64,000 nucleotides of DNA from JABDIP01 sp965227455 (GTDB lineage: Bacteria; Pseudomonadota; Alphaproteobacteria; DSM-16000; Inquilinaceae): positions 1,984,001 to 2,048,000 of the forward strand of contig OZ245752.1 of NCBI GenBank assembly GCA_965227455.1, read 5' to 3'. Position numbers and translations under genes: made by a program. Of the stretch, positions 16,580 through 25,302 are shown in pieces (the stretch's first letter is position 1; each line of letters opens with the position of its first letter). The notes below the pieces were generated by a model. The model made no database searches. It was not told the DNA's origin and saw only the letters and a program-made list of their open reading frames with translations.

Positions 16580-18148
16580 GTGAAACTCAAGCAGTACGCG
16601 CAAATCGAGCTTGCCGCCTATGTCAATCGCGGCGAGGTCACCCGCCTGGGCGTCGCCCTGATCTTCATCGCTCTGATCATGATCACCACCGGCACCGTGT
16701 TCGGCGACACGCCGCAGAGCACACTGCTGGTCGCCTCGGCGGTGATCGGCGCCTACATGGCGATGAACATCGGCGCCAACGACGTCGCCAACAATGTCGG
16801 GCCGGCGGTCGGCTCCGCGGCCCTCACCCTTGCGGGCGCGATCGCCATCGCCGCCATCTTCGAGGCGGCCGGTGCATTGATCGCCGGCGGCGACGTGGTC
16901 AGCACGGTCAAGCGCGGCATCATCGACCCCGGGGATATGGCCGACAGCCAGATGTTCATCTGGGCGATGATGGCAGCCCTGCTGGGCGGCGCAATCTGGC
17001 TCAACCTGGCGACGGCGCTGGGGGCGCCGGTGTCCACCACCCATTCCATCGTCGGCGGCGTCATGGGCGCCGGCATCGCCGCACAGGGATGGGCCGTGGT
17101 CAATTGGGCCAGCATGGCCAAGATCGCCTCGAGCTGGGTGATCTCGCCGGTCATGGGCGGGCTGATCGCGGCCACCTTCCTGTTCGTCCTGAAGCGGCTG
17201 GTCTTCTTCAAGTCGGACATTATCACCGCCGCCAAATCGGTCGTACCGGTCGTCGTTTCAGTGATGGCCTGGGCCTTCGCGACATATCTGTCCTTGAAGG
17301 GCCTGAAGAACATCGTTCCCATGTCCTTCGCGACTGCCTCGATCATCGGCGTCGCCGCCGCCTTCGTCACCTACGGCCTGATCACCCCGATCATCCGCCG
17401 TCGCGCGCCGACCCTTCCGCCTACCCGCGCCGGAGTGAACCGGCTGTTCACCATCCCGCTGATCTTCGCCGCCGCACTGCTGAGCTTCGCCCACGGCGCC
17501 AACGACGTCGCCAACGCGGTCGGCCCGCTGGCCGGCATCTACGACGCCATCGTCTACAGCGGCGTGTCCGGCAAGGTAGAGATCCCTATCTGGATTCTTA
17601 TGGTCGGCGCGCTGGGAATCTCCGTCGGGCTGGCGCTTTACGGCCCGAAGCTGATCCGCACCGTGGGAACGGAGATCACCGAGCTGGACCGGGCCCGGGC
17701 GTTCTGCATCGCGCTTGCGGCCGCCATCACAGTGATCATCGCCAGCCAGCTCGGCCTGCCGATCAGTTCTACCCACGTGGCGCTGGGCGCGGTCTTCGGC
17801 GTAGGCTTCCTGCGGGAGTTCCTGGATTTCCGCTTCGGACGCGTCGTCGACGACATCCTCAGCCGGCATCACAACACCGACGACGGCGAGATCGAGCGTT
17901 ATCTGCACAGCTTCCTGGACGCCTCCATGGAGGACAAGAACCAGATGCTCAAGCAGCTGAAATCGCTTGGCACGGAGGGGGTTCTGACCGACGAGGATCG
18001 CCGGCAGCTGCGAAAGGCCTATCGGCGCCAGCTGGTGAAGCGCTCGGCCCTGTTCAAGATCATTTCGGCCTGGATCATCACGGTGCCGGTCTCGGCCGTG
18101 CTGGCGGCACTGTTCTATTACACGCTGCGCGGCATGCTGCTGCCATGA
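16580..18148 (+). CDS. PiT-family inorganic phosphate transporter
   Basis: A 522-residue membrane transporter of the PHO4/PiT family, moving phosphate with a cation. The duplicated signature is present: GANDVANNVGPAVG near residue 65 and GANDVANAVGPLAG near 305, each followed by a serine/threonine-rich STTH motif (PVSTTHSIVGG; PISSTHVALGA). GTG 16580 is chosen because a GGAGG site lies 6 nt upstream; the open frame back to 16496 lacks family sequence. A basic cytosolic C-terminal segment contains a predicted coiled region. Followed at 45 bp by a Na/Pi cotransporter gene. Confidence 0.93.
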   Translation: MKLKQYAQIELAAYVNRGEVTRLGVALIFIALIMITTGTVFGDTPQSTLLVASAVIGAYMAMNIGANDVANNVGPAVGSAALTLAGAIAIAAIFEAAGALIAGGDVVSTVKRGIIDPGDMADSQMFIWAMMAALLGGAIWLNLATALGAPVSTTHSIVGGVMGAGIAAQGWAVVNWASMAKIASSWVISPVMGGLIAATFLFVLKRLVFFKSDIITAAKSVVPVVVSVMAWAFATYLSLKGLKNIVPMSFATASIIGVAAAFVTYGLITPIIRRRAPTLPPTRAGVNRLFTIPLIFAAALLSFAHGANDVANAVGPLAGIYDAIVYSGVSGKVEIPIWILMVGALGISVGLALYGPKLIRTVGTEITELDRARAFCIALAAAITVIIASQLGLPISSTHVALGAVFGVGFLREFLDFRFGRVVDDILSRHHNTDDGEIERYLHSFLDASMEDKNQMLKQLKSLGTEGVLTDEDRRQLRKAYRRQLVKRSALFKIISAWIITVPVSAVLAALFYYTLRGMLLP

Positions 18149-18193
18149 CCGTCGAGGCGCGCGACCGGCCGGGACGATGCTGGCCACGGCCAG

Positions 18194-20032
18194 ATGGTTA
18201 GGAAGCTCGCCCTTCCGACCATCCTGGGCCTGATGGTCTTCGGGTTCTGGGTCAGCCCGAACTTCCAGGTGATCTGCGCCGGGGTGGCGATCTTCCTGTT
18301 CGGCGTGCTGCTGATGGAACAGGGCTTTCGGCTGTTCGGCGGCGGCTATCTGGAACGCGCATTGGAGGTGTCGACCAACCGGCTGTGGAAATCGATGAGC
18401 TTCGGCATCGTCTCGACCACGCTGATGCAATCGAGCTCCTTCGTCTCGGTGATCACCATCTCCTTCCTCAGCGCCGGGCTCTTGCCGCTGGTCGCCGGCA
18501 TCGGGATCATCTTCGGCGCCAATATCGGCACAACCACCGGCGCCTGGCTGGTCGCCGGCTTCGGCTTGAAGGTCAACATCTCCGCCTATGCGATGCCGAT
18601 GCTGGCGGTCGGGATCGTGCTGGTATTCCAGTCGAGCAGGTACCTGAAGGGCATCGGCTATGTGATCGCCGGGATCGGGTTCCTGTTCCTGGGCATCCAC
18701 AACATGAAGGAAGGCTTCGCCGCCTTCCAGGACCAGGTCGATCTGGCGCAGCTGGCGATGACCGGGTTCCTGGGCCTGATCGTCTTTACCCTGGCCGGGG
18801 CAGTGGCGACGGTCATCATGCAGTCCAGCCACGCCACCATGGTGCTGATCATCACCGCGCTGGCGGCCGGCCAGGTGACGTATGAGAACGCGCTGGCGCT
18901 GGCCATCGGCGCCAATATCGGCACCACCGTGACCGCCGTGCTCGGATCGCTCAGTGCCAACTTCCAGGGCAAGCGCCTGGCCATGGCGCATCTGGTCTTC
19001 AACACCGTCACTGCGGTAGTCGCGATCGTGCTCATAAGCCAGATCCGTGTCGTGGTGGACACGGTCAGCCAGGCGGTCGGCATCGCCGCCAGCGACTACA
19101 CCTTGAAGCTGGCGGTGTTCCACACGGTCTTCAATGTGCTGGGTGTGGTGCTGATGACCCCGCTGATGGGGCAGCTCGTGACGGTCGTCGAGCGAGCCGT
19201 GCCGCCGCCGTCGCGCGACGTCAGCCGGCCCCGGTTTCTCAACAGTGCCGTGATCGAATTCCCTGCCACGGTGATCGAGGCCATGCGCAACGAGGTCCAG
19301 CGTCTGTATGACCATGCGACCGAGATCATCGCTCACGGGTTAAATCTGCATCGCAGCCGCATCATGGGCGCCGGCGACCTCGCCCAGGTGGTGGCCGACA
19401 GCGGGCGGGTCATCGAGTTCGACCTCGACCAGCGCTACGAGGAGCGGGTCAAGTCGCTGCACGCCGCGATCATCGAATTCACGACCCGGACGTCACAAAA
19501 CCTTCACGGGAAAGAGGCGGAGATCGCTTATAGGCTTCGGGACGTCAGCGCCAAGGTTGTGGAGGCGGTCAAGGCGATCAAGCACCTCCGCAAGAACGTG
19601 AACAGGTTCACGACTCGGGACACCGGCTCGATGCGGGCGCTGTACAACGAGATGCGGATGGAGATCGCGGAGATCCTACGGGAGATCCACCGCCTGCAGC
19701 ATGCAGACCCGGATGAGCGCACCACTCTGTGGCTCGACGAGGCCCTGGCAGAGGTTGAGAGCGGCCGTCAGGATCTGGATCGCCGCGTCGACACCCTGAT
19801 TCGCAACCGCAGCGTGACCGCCGAGCAGGCGACGTCGTTCCTGAACGATTCCGGCTATGCTTATTCCGCCATGCGCAACCTGATCGACGTTGCCCGCGAG
19901 CTCTATGCCGCGCCCGACGAGGCGCTGGCCGAGATCGAACGCCTGATCGCCCTTGAGGAAGACGAATTCGGGCAGGTCGAGTCGCAACCTACGGCGGCGG
20001 AGACCGAGCGCCAAACGGGGACTGGACAATGA
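18194..20032 (+). CDS. Na/Pi cotransporter family protein with C-terminal PhoU-like domain
   Basis: A 612-residue protein. The membrane half contains two inverted PNaS repeats, each with the QSS signature (TLMQSSSFVSV near residue 78; VIMQSSHATMV near 212) and GANIGTT (near 115 and 240). The cytosolic C-terminal 230 residues are all helical and PhoU-like, with paired helices that may regulate transport. It probably moves phosphate with sodium. Its stop overlaps the next small gene (ATGA), and it follows the PiT transporter, so this is a phosphate-handling operon with two unrelated transporter types. Confidence 0.9.
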   Translation: MVRKLALPTILGLMVFGFWVSPNFQVICAGVAIFLFGVLLMEQGFRLFGGGYLERALEVSTNRLWKSMSFGIVSTTLMQSSSFVSVITISFLSAGLLPLVAGIGIIFGANIGTTTGAWLVAGFGLKVNISAYAMPMLAVGIVLVFQSSRYLKGIGYVIAGIGFLFLGIHNMKEGFAAFQDQVDLAQLAMTGFLGLIVFTLAGAVATVIMQSSHATMVLIITALAAGQVTYENALALAIGANIGTTVTAVLGSLSANFQGKRLAMAHLVFNTVTAVVAIVLISQIRVVVDTVSQAVGIAASDYTLKLAVFHTVFNVLGVVLMTPLMGQLVTVVERAVPPPSRDVSRPRFLNSAVIEFPATVIEAMRNEVQRLYDHATEIIAHGLNLHRSRIMGAGDLAQVVADSGRVIEFDLDQRYEERVKSLHAAIIEFTTRTSQNLHGKEAEIAYRLRDVSAKVVEAVKAIKHLRKNVNRFTTRDTGSMRALYNEMRMEIAEILREIHRLQHADPDERTTLWLDEALAEVESGRQDLDRRVDTLIRNRSVTAEQATSFLNDSGYAYSAMRNLIDVARELYAAPDEALAEIERLIALEEDEFGQVESQPTAAETERQTGTGQ

Positions 20033-20289
20033 TCCTTCGGAAGACGAGGAAGCGGCTCGCATCGCTTTACGATGATGCCAAGGCGAAGGACGGGGCAAAG
20101 ATCAGCGCCGACCACGTCGAGCAGATTCTCGCCAAGATCGACCGCAAGGAACGCAAGATCCAGGCCGCCCTAACCGATGCGACAGACCAGGCGAAGCGCG
20201 ACAAGCTGGCCCGGAAGCTGAGCGTGATCGACGAGCAACGGCGCCGCGGCGAGGAGCTGCTGGAGTTGGTGCGACGGGACGAACCCTAG
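20029..20289 (+). CDS. Small charged helical protein coupled to the Na/Pi transporter
   Basis: An 86-residue, strongly charged, almost fully helical protein (LAKIDRKERKIQAALTD and similar segments) without cysteines or membrane helices. It starts inside the stop codon of the Na/Pi gene, so it is translationally coupled and should act with it, perhaps as a partner of the PhoU-like domain. I do not recognise a family. Confidence 0.65.
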   Translation: MILRKTRKRLASLYDDAKAKDGAKISADHVEQILAKIDRKERKIQAALTDATDQAKRDKLARKLSVIDEQRRRGEELLELVRRDEP

Positions 20290-20515
20290 CTTCCCGAACG
20301 GGCCAACGTGCCCTCTTGATGCGCATCAAGGCGGGCCGATCGGCCTCGCGCTAGCAAGAAACCCTAGAATCGCGCTACAAACCGGCCGTTTGGTAACCCC
20401 TCGGCAACGCCTGCACGCTATGGTCGCGACCGGCCGGTCCAGGTGTCATGCCCCCCGGGGCACCTCGCCGAGGCGATTGGTCGCGAGGTTTCTGCCTGCT
20501 CGGGAGATCGATTTC

Positions 20516-21427
20516 ATGGCCTATGAATCGGAGATGGGAAAACGGCTGGAGAAGACTCTGGCCCAGTTGGAGAAAGCCGCAGAAAAATCCGTCACCCGGA
20601 TTCGCGCGGCCTCGAAGAAGGTCGCCAAAGGTCTGAACGCCGTCGAAAAAAGCGTCGAAAGCGGGCTTGCGCGCGAGAAGCTGCGCGCCCGGCTCGACGC
20701 GGTGACCAAGGAGCTTTCCTCCCTCCAGGACGCCTCCGAGAAGGAATTCAAGGCGCTGCGCAAGGCCAGCGAACGTGAATTCGCGGCCGTGAAGAAGGCC
20801 TCGCGAAACATCGCCAAGGCGGTCATCGACACGGCTAAGTCCGCCAAGAAGCCGGCCAAGGGCAAGTCTGCCGCGAAGACGACCAAGGCGGCTCCGAAGA
20901 AGGCGAAGTCCACGAAGACGACGAAGTCGACGAAGGCTACGCCCAAGACGGCCAAGGCAGCCCCGAAGACCACGGCGGCCAAGACCAAGAAAGCGGCGCC
21001 CAAGGCGAGCACTGCCAAGGCCGCCCCAGCAAAGACGGCTGCGGCAAAGGCGGCTCCGGCCAAGCCGGCGACGGCCAGGGCCGGCGCAACGAACGGTGCC
21101 GCCAAGGCAACAACCGCAAGGTCCGCCGCTTCCGGAAGGACCACGACCAGGCGCACGACGGCAGCCCGTCGGACGACGGCCAAGACAACCACCACCGCAA
21201 AAGCGCCGGCCGCCCGTGCGACCGCCGCTAAGGCACCGGCCAAGCGGACGACGGCCGCGCGCAGCACTGCAGCCAAGACGACCGCGGCTAAGACCACGCC
21301 GGCCGCATCCAAGCCGAAGACGACGGCGGCCAAGCCGGCCGGCACCACGGCGCGCCGGACCACAACCCGGCGAACCACGGCCCGGTCGACCACCCCGGCG
21401 CGTCCGAAACCGCCAACGGCAAAATAG
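20516..21427 (+). CDS. Histone H1-like Lys/Ala-rich protein
   Basis: A 303-residue basic protein. Residues 1-105 form a charged helical, probably coiled-coil region. From about residue 106 to the end the sequence is a low-complexity tail of Lys, Ala, Thr, Arg and Pro (repeats such as AAKTT, KAAP and TARR), the composition of eukaryotic histone H1 tails and of bacterial H1-like proteins such as AlgP and HctB. It should bind nucleic acid non-specifically. ATG 20516 follows a GGGAG site. Repeat number may vary between strains. Regulation of phosphate genes or nucleoid packing are both possible. Confidence 0.75.
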   Translation: MAYESEMGKRLEKTLAQLEKAAEKSVTRIRAASKKVAKGLNAVEKSVESGLAREKLRARLDAVTKELSSLQDASEKEFKALRKASEREFAAVKKASRNIAKAVIDTAKSAKKPAKGKSAAKTTKAAPKKAKSTKTTKSTKATPKTAKAAPKTTAAKTKKAAPKASTAKAAPAKTAAAKAAPAKPATARAGATNGAAKATTARSAASGRTTTRRTTAARRTTAKTTTTAKAPAARATAAKAPAKRTTAARSTAAKTTAAKTTPAASKPKTTAAKPAGTTARRTTTRRTTARSTTPARPKPPTAK

Positions 21428-21451
21428 CCGCGCTCACGGCCGGCGACGGCC

Positions 21452-21907
21452 ATGCCCGGCGTTACGGTCCGGCACCTCGTCAAGGCAGACCCGGAGACCA
21501 CCTTCCGGGTCTTCGCCGACATTCCCAATGCGGCGTCCAGGATCGCCGGCATCGACAGCATCGAAATGCTGTCCGAAGGCCCGGTCGGGATCGGCACCCG
21601 CTGGCGCGAGACCCGCACCATGATGGGCAAGGCGGCGACCGAGGAGATGTGGGTCACCGCCTTCGACCCGCCGCGCAGCTACGTGGTCGAGGCCGAGAGC
21701 CACGGCACCCACTACCACTCCCGCTATGATTTCGAACCGGCCGAGGGCGGCACCGCCGTCACGCTCGGCTTCGAGGGCCGGCCACTTTCGCTGATGGCCA
21801 AGCTGATGACCATCGTTGGCTATCTGTTCATGGGCCAGGTCCGAAAGATGCTGGCCCGGGACATGGCCGACGCAGCCGCCCATGCGGAACGTGCCCACTC
21901 GGCCTAG
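21452..21907 (+). CDS. SRPBCC family protein (polyketide cyclase/dehydrase type)
   Basis: A 151-residue helix-grip protein: VRHLVKADPETTFRVFADIPNA at the start, the GIGTRWRETRTM strand region, a YDFEPAEGGTAVTLGFEG segment and a hydrophobic C-terminal helix. It probably binds a hydrophobic ligand; the substrate is unknown. The C-terminal LMAKLMTIVGYLFMG is unusually apolar and may touch the membrane. It sits 24 bp after the histone-like gene and 3 bp before the DUF1493 gene. Confidence 0.82.
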   Translation: MPGVTVRHLVKADPETTFRVFADIPNAASRIAGIDSIEMLSEGPVGIGTRWRETRTMMGKAATEEMWVTAFDPPRSYVVEAESHGTHYHSRYDFEPAEGGTAVTLGFEGRPLSLMAKLMTIVGYLFMGQVRKMLARDMADAAAHAERAHSA

Positions 21908-21910
21908 CGC

Positions 21911-22252
21911 ATGACGGAAGCGACCGACGCAGATCCCCTACTCGATCTCATATCCGACAGGATCGGAGAGGAGCGGTCCCGTCTGGCCGATGACACTTTG
22001 CTCTTTCATGACCTGGGCGTCGCCGGCATGGATGGAGCGGACCTGCTCGAAGCCATCGGGACCCAGTACGGTCTCGATCTCTCGGATGTGGACTGGTCCC
22101 GGTACTTCGGTCCAGAACTGTCCTACAACCCTCTCTACCATCTATGGCGCCTGATCAGGGGCCGACGCCTGGACCATGACATCGTTCCCTTGCGGATTTC
22201 CGATCTGAGAAGATCTATCCGCGCCGGCAATTGGCAGGAGCCGGGCACGTGA
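21911..22252 (+). CDS. DUF1493 acyl-carrier-like protein
   Basis: A 113-residue acidic protein of the DUF1493 type: helical with an acyl-carrier-like core (LFHDLGVAGMDGADLLEAI) and the LDLSDVDWSRYFGPE segment typical of the family. In true acyl carrier proteins the sequence here is DSL, whose serine carries phosphopantetheine; this protein has no serine at the site (GMD), so it is unlikely to be modified that way. The start lies 3 bp after the SRPBCC gene. Function unknown. Confidence 0.7.
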   Translation: MTEATDADPLLDLISDRIGEERSRLADDTLLFHDLGVAGMDGADLLEAIGTQYGLDLSDVDWSRYFGPELSYNPLYHLWRLIRGRRLDHDIVPLRISDLRRSIRAGNWQEPGT

Positions 22253-22298
22253 TCGACTGAGATTGCTTGGCAACCAGGCAGGTCGCCAATCCGAATGC

Positions 22299-23174
22299 TT
22301 ATCCCGGCCAGGGAAACCGCTGCGCCAGCCGGATCAGGGTTTGCAGCGCCGGTGAGAAGCGGCGGCCGGCGACCGTCACCAGGGAGATCGTGCGCGAGAC
22401 CTCCGGCTCGACTACCGGGCGGGTGGCAAGGCCGGGCAGCATGGGCAGGAACTCCGGCATGATGGCGCAGCCCATCTGGGCCAGCACCATGGCCTGGACC
22501 CAGTCCTCGCGTTCGCTGCGATAGAGGATGTTGGTCTTCAGATCGTCCTCGCCGCCGAGCGCGGTGAAGTGCTCCATGAACTCGCAATGCAGGCGCAGCA
22601 GGTAGTCCTGACCCTCCAGCCGATCGACCGGCACGGCGTTCAGCTGCTCGAAGGGATGGCCCTTGGCGAAGGCGACGGTGTAGCGCTCTTCGTATAGCGG
22701 CCGGGCGTCGAGCCGGTCTGGCAGTTCCGGCAGGCCGATCAGCGCCACCTCCAACTCGCCCTCCAGCAGCGCGTCCACCAGGTCGGTGCCCTTGGCCTCG
22801 CGCACGGTCAGCTCCAGATTGGGCATCTCGTCCTTCAGCCGGGCCATGAACTCGACCATCTGGGTCGGGCCTATGGTCGACATCACGCCCAGGCTGACCG
22901 TGGCGCGCTCCAGGGTGTGGAAGCCCTTGGCCTGCTCCTCCGCCGCCAGGCTGGCATCGTAGATGGTCGCCAAATGCGGCTGCATCAGCCGGCCGAGCTC
23001 GGTCAGATGGGTCTGGCTGCGCTCGCGGCGGAACAGCTCGCCGCCCAGCTCCTCCTCCAGTTTCTTGACCGCCTTGGTCAGCGAGGGCTGCGCCACGTTG
23101 CAGCGCTCCGCCGCCCGCGTGAAGTTCAGCGTCTCGCAGACGGCGAGGAAGTACCGGACCTGATGCATCTCCAT
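22299..23174 (-). CDS. LysR-family transcriptional regulator
   Basis: A 291-residue LysR regulator. The N-terminal helix-turn-helix is clear (VRYFLAVCETLNFTRAAERC, VAQPSLTKAVKKLEEELGG), followed by the two-lobed substrate-binding domain ending near QTLIRLAQRF. ATG 23174 is used; an in-frame ATG six bases later at 23168 is equally plausible, and a long upstream open frame lacks LysR sequence. It is divergent from the cupredoxin-like, flavin-reductase and TVP38 genes and is the natural candidate to control them. Confidence 0.9.
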   Translation of the reverse strand: MEMHQVRYFLAVCETLNFTRAAERCNVAQPSLTKAVKKLEEELGGELFRRERSQTHLTELGRLMQPHLATIYDASLAAEEQAKGFHTLERATVSLGVMSTIGPTQMVEFMARLKDEMPNLELTVREAKGTDLVDALLEGELEVALIGLPELPDRLDARPLYEERYTVAFAKGHPFEQLNAVPVDRLEGQDYLLRLHCEFMEHFTALGGEDDLKTNILYRSEREDWVQAMVLAQMGCAIMPEFLPMLPGLATRPVVEPEVSRTISLVTVAGRRFSPALQTLIRLAQRFPWPG

Positions 23175-23337
23175 GGGGCGGCTCTCCAAGCGACAAACAG
23201 CAACATAGCCCGCGGCTATGGAATTGGGAGCCACTCGATATTTCAAGAGTTCGGTGGCGGTTTCCATCTCATCGGTTGTAACGGCCCAGCCCCCGGGCCC
23301 ATCGAACCGCAGACATGCAGACACGGAGATCAACACG

Positions 23338-23796
23338 ATGCGTAAGACTTCCCTTCTCGCCCTCGCCGCCGCTTCCGCCTTTGTCGGGCTGGCGAACACC
23401 GCCCAGGCCGCGCCGACGGTTGTCGAGCTGACCCAGACCGCCTGCCAGTTCGTCGAGGTCGAATCCATGGACCACGGCTTCACCAGCACCGGCGCCGACG
23501 ATTGCAACGAGATCAACGACGCCACCGGCGACGAGCGCCTGGCCCAGTCCCGCACCCTGCGATTGTCCGCCGGCGAGCACATCTTCCGCGTGACCAACCA
23601 GAACGTCCCCTACCAGCTCGGCTTCTGGCTGCGCGGCGACGGCCTGGTCGGCCGGGCGACCCTGCCCAGCGTGTCCGGCGGCGGCCTGTTCGAAGGCCAG
23701 ACCCAGGATTACGCCATCGATCTGGAGCCGGGTGAGTACCTGTTCTCCTGCCCCCTGAACCCGACCCTCGACTACAAGCTGATCGTCGAAGGCTGA
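23338..23796 (+). CDS. Exported cupredoxin-like protein
   Basis: A 152-residue protein with a clear signal peptide (MRKTSLLALAAASAFVGLANTAQA, cleaved after AQA; positions 1-24). The mature part looks like a beta-sandwich cupredoxin: a GEHIFRVTNQN strand and a C-terminal GEYLFSCPLNPTLDYKLIVEG-like strand pair where the copper Cys would sit (FSC). The usual neighbouring copper-ligand His is not seen after the Cys, so a normal type-1 copper site is doubtful. It is first in a likely operon with a flavin disulfide reductase and a TVP38 protein. Confidence 0.65.
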   Translation: MRKTSLLALAAASAFVGLANTAQAAPTVVELTQTACQFVEVESMDHGFTSTGADDCNEINDATGDERLAQSRTLRLSAGEHIFRVTNQNVPYQLGFWLRGDGLVGRATLPSVSGGGLFEGQTQDYAIDLEPGEYLFSCPLNPTLDYKLIVEG

Positions 23797-23837
23797 GCCT
23801 CCGACGTCCCCGCAAAGCCTTGAAGGGAGACGCAATC

Positions 23838-25274
23838 ATGACCAAGCAGATTGACCAGACGCTCACCGTGGACATCGCCATCATCGGCGGCGGGTCCGGC
23901 GGCCTGAGCGTGGCCGCCGGCGCGGCCCAGATGGGCGCCAGTACGGTGCTGATCGAAAAGGCCAAGATGGGCGGCGACTGCCTGAACACCGGTTGCGTCC
24001 CCTCCAAGGCGCTGATCGCCGCCGGGCACGCGGCGGAGAGCGCCCGCACCAGCGCCCAGTTCGGCGTCAACGGCCATGAGCCGGAGATCGACTTCCCCCG
24101 GGTCAACGCCCATGTGCACGATGTCATCGCCGGCATCGCGCCGCATGACTCGGTCGAGCGCTTCGAAAGCCTGGGCGTCAAGGTAATCCAGGCCGCCGCC
24201 AAGTTCACCGGCAAGCGCGAGCTGGAAGCCGGTGGATACCGGATCAAGGCCCGGCGCATCGTCGTCGCCACCGGATCCTCGGCCTTCGTGCCGCCGATCC
24301 CCGGTATCGAGGACGTGCCCTATGTCACCAATGAAAGCGTCTTCGAGCTGACCGATCGGCCGGCGCACCTCATCGTGGTCGGCGGCGGCCCCATCGGCAT
24401 CGAGATGGCCCAGGCCCATCGCCGGCTTGGCTCCGAGGTCACTGTGGTCGAGTTCGCCTCGATCATGGCCAAGGACGATCCCGACGCGGTCGCCGTCGTC
24501 CGCGAGCGGCTGATCGCCGAGGGCATCGACATTCGCGAGAGCACCAAGGTCGAGAGCGTGGTGCGCGACGGCAACGGTGTCTCGGTGCTGGTCAGCAATG
24601 ACGGCCACAGCGAGCGCATCGATGGCTCGCACCTGCTGATCGCCGCCGGACGCCGGGCCAATGTCAACGGCCTGGGCCTGGAGGCGGCGGGCATCGAATA
24701 CGGCCCGCAGGGCATCTCGGTCGACAAGCGTCTGCGCACCAGCAACAAGCGGGTCTTCGCCATCGGCGACGTCGCCGGCGGCTACCAGTTCACCCATATG
24801 GCCGGCTATCACGCCGGGATCGTGATCCGTAACGCCCTGTTCAACCTGCCCTCCAAGGTGGACTACAAGGCGGTGCCCTGGGTCACCTATACCGATCCGG
24901 AGCTGGCGCAGGTCGGCCTGACCGAGGCCGAGGCGCTGCGCCAGGGTTATGAGCCCAAGGCCACCACCTTCGCCTTCGCCGAGAACGACCGGGCCCGGGC
25001 CGAGCGGGCCACGGAAGGCTTCGTCAAGGCGGTGATCTCCAAGAAGGGCAAGATCATCGGCGCCACCATCGTGGGCCGCCATGCCGGCGAGCTGATCCTG
25101 CCTTGGGTGCTGGCGGTCCAGAAGGGCCTGAAGGCGGCCGACATGGCCTCCATCATCGCCCCCTACCCGACCCTGGGCGAGGCCTCCAAGCGGGCCGCCG
25201 GCGCTTATTTCACCCCCGCCCTGTTCTCCGACCGCACCCGCAAGGTGGTGCGCGTCATGCAGCGCCTGCCGTAA
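23838..25274 (+). CDS. FAD-dependent pyridine nucleotide-disulfide oxidoreductase (mercuric reductase/lipoamide dehydrogenase-like)
   Basis: A 478-residue class I flavoprotein disulfide reductase. It has the FAD dinucleotide motif IIGGGSGGLSVAAGAAQMG (residues about 14-32), the redox pair in GGDCLNTGCVPSKA, the NAD(P)H motif VVGGGPIGIEMA near residue 182 and the second FAD-binding AIGDVAGGY. The C-terminal active-site segment reads APYPTLGEA, lacking the His-Pro of dihydrolipoamide dehydrogenase, which argues against a standard Lpd. An SD (GGAG) precedes ATG 23838. The substrate is unknown. Confidence 0.85.
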   Translation: MTKQIDQTLTVDIAIIGGGSGGLSVAAGAAQMGASTVLIEKAKMGGDCLNTGCVPSKALIAAGHAAESARTSAQFGVNGHEPEIDFPRVNAHVHDVIAGIAPHDSVERFESLGVKVIQAAAKFTGKRELEAGGYRIKARRIVVATGSSAFVPPIPGIEDVPYVTNESVFELTDRPAHLIVVGGGPIGIEMAQAHRRLGSEVTVVEFASIMAKDDPDAVAVVRERLIAEGIDIRESTKVESVVRDGNGVSVLVSNDGHSERIDGSHLLIAAGRRANVNGLGLEAAGIEYGPQGISVDKRLRTSNKRVFAIGDVAGGYQFTHMAGYHAGIVIRNALFNLPSKVDYKAVPWVTYTDPELAQVGLTEAEALRQGYEPKATTFAFAENDRARAERATEGFVKAVISKKGKIIGATIVGRHAGELILPWVLAVQKGLKAADMASIIAPYPTLGEASKRAAGAYFTPALFSDRTRKVVRVMQRLP

Positions 25275-25302
25275 CCGGCGGCCCGTGAAAGGAGCATTCG
25301 AC

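Noticed and set aside
20390..20515. Upstream start for the histone-like protein at 20390
   Set aside because: The added 42 residues are Arg/Pro-rich high-GC sequence without a ribosome-binding site; ATG 20516 has GGGAG at proper spacing.
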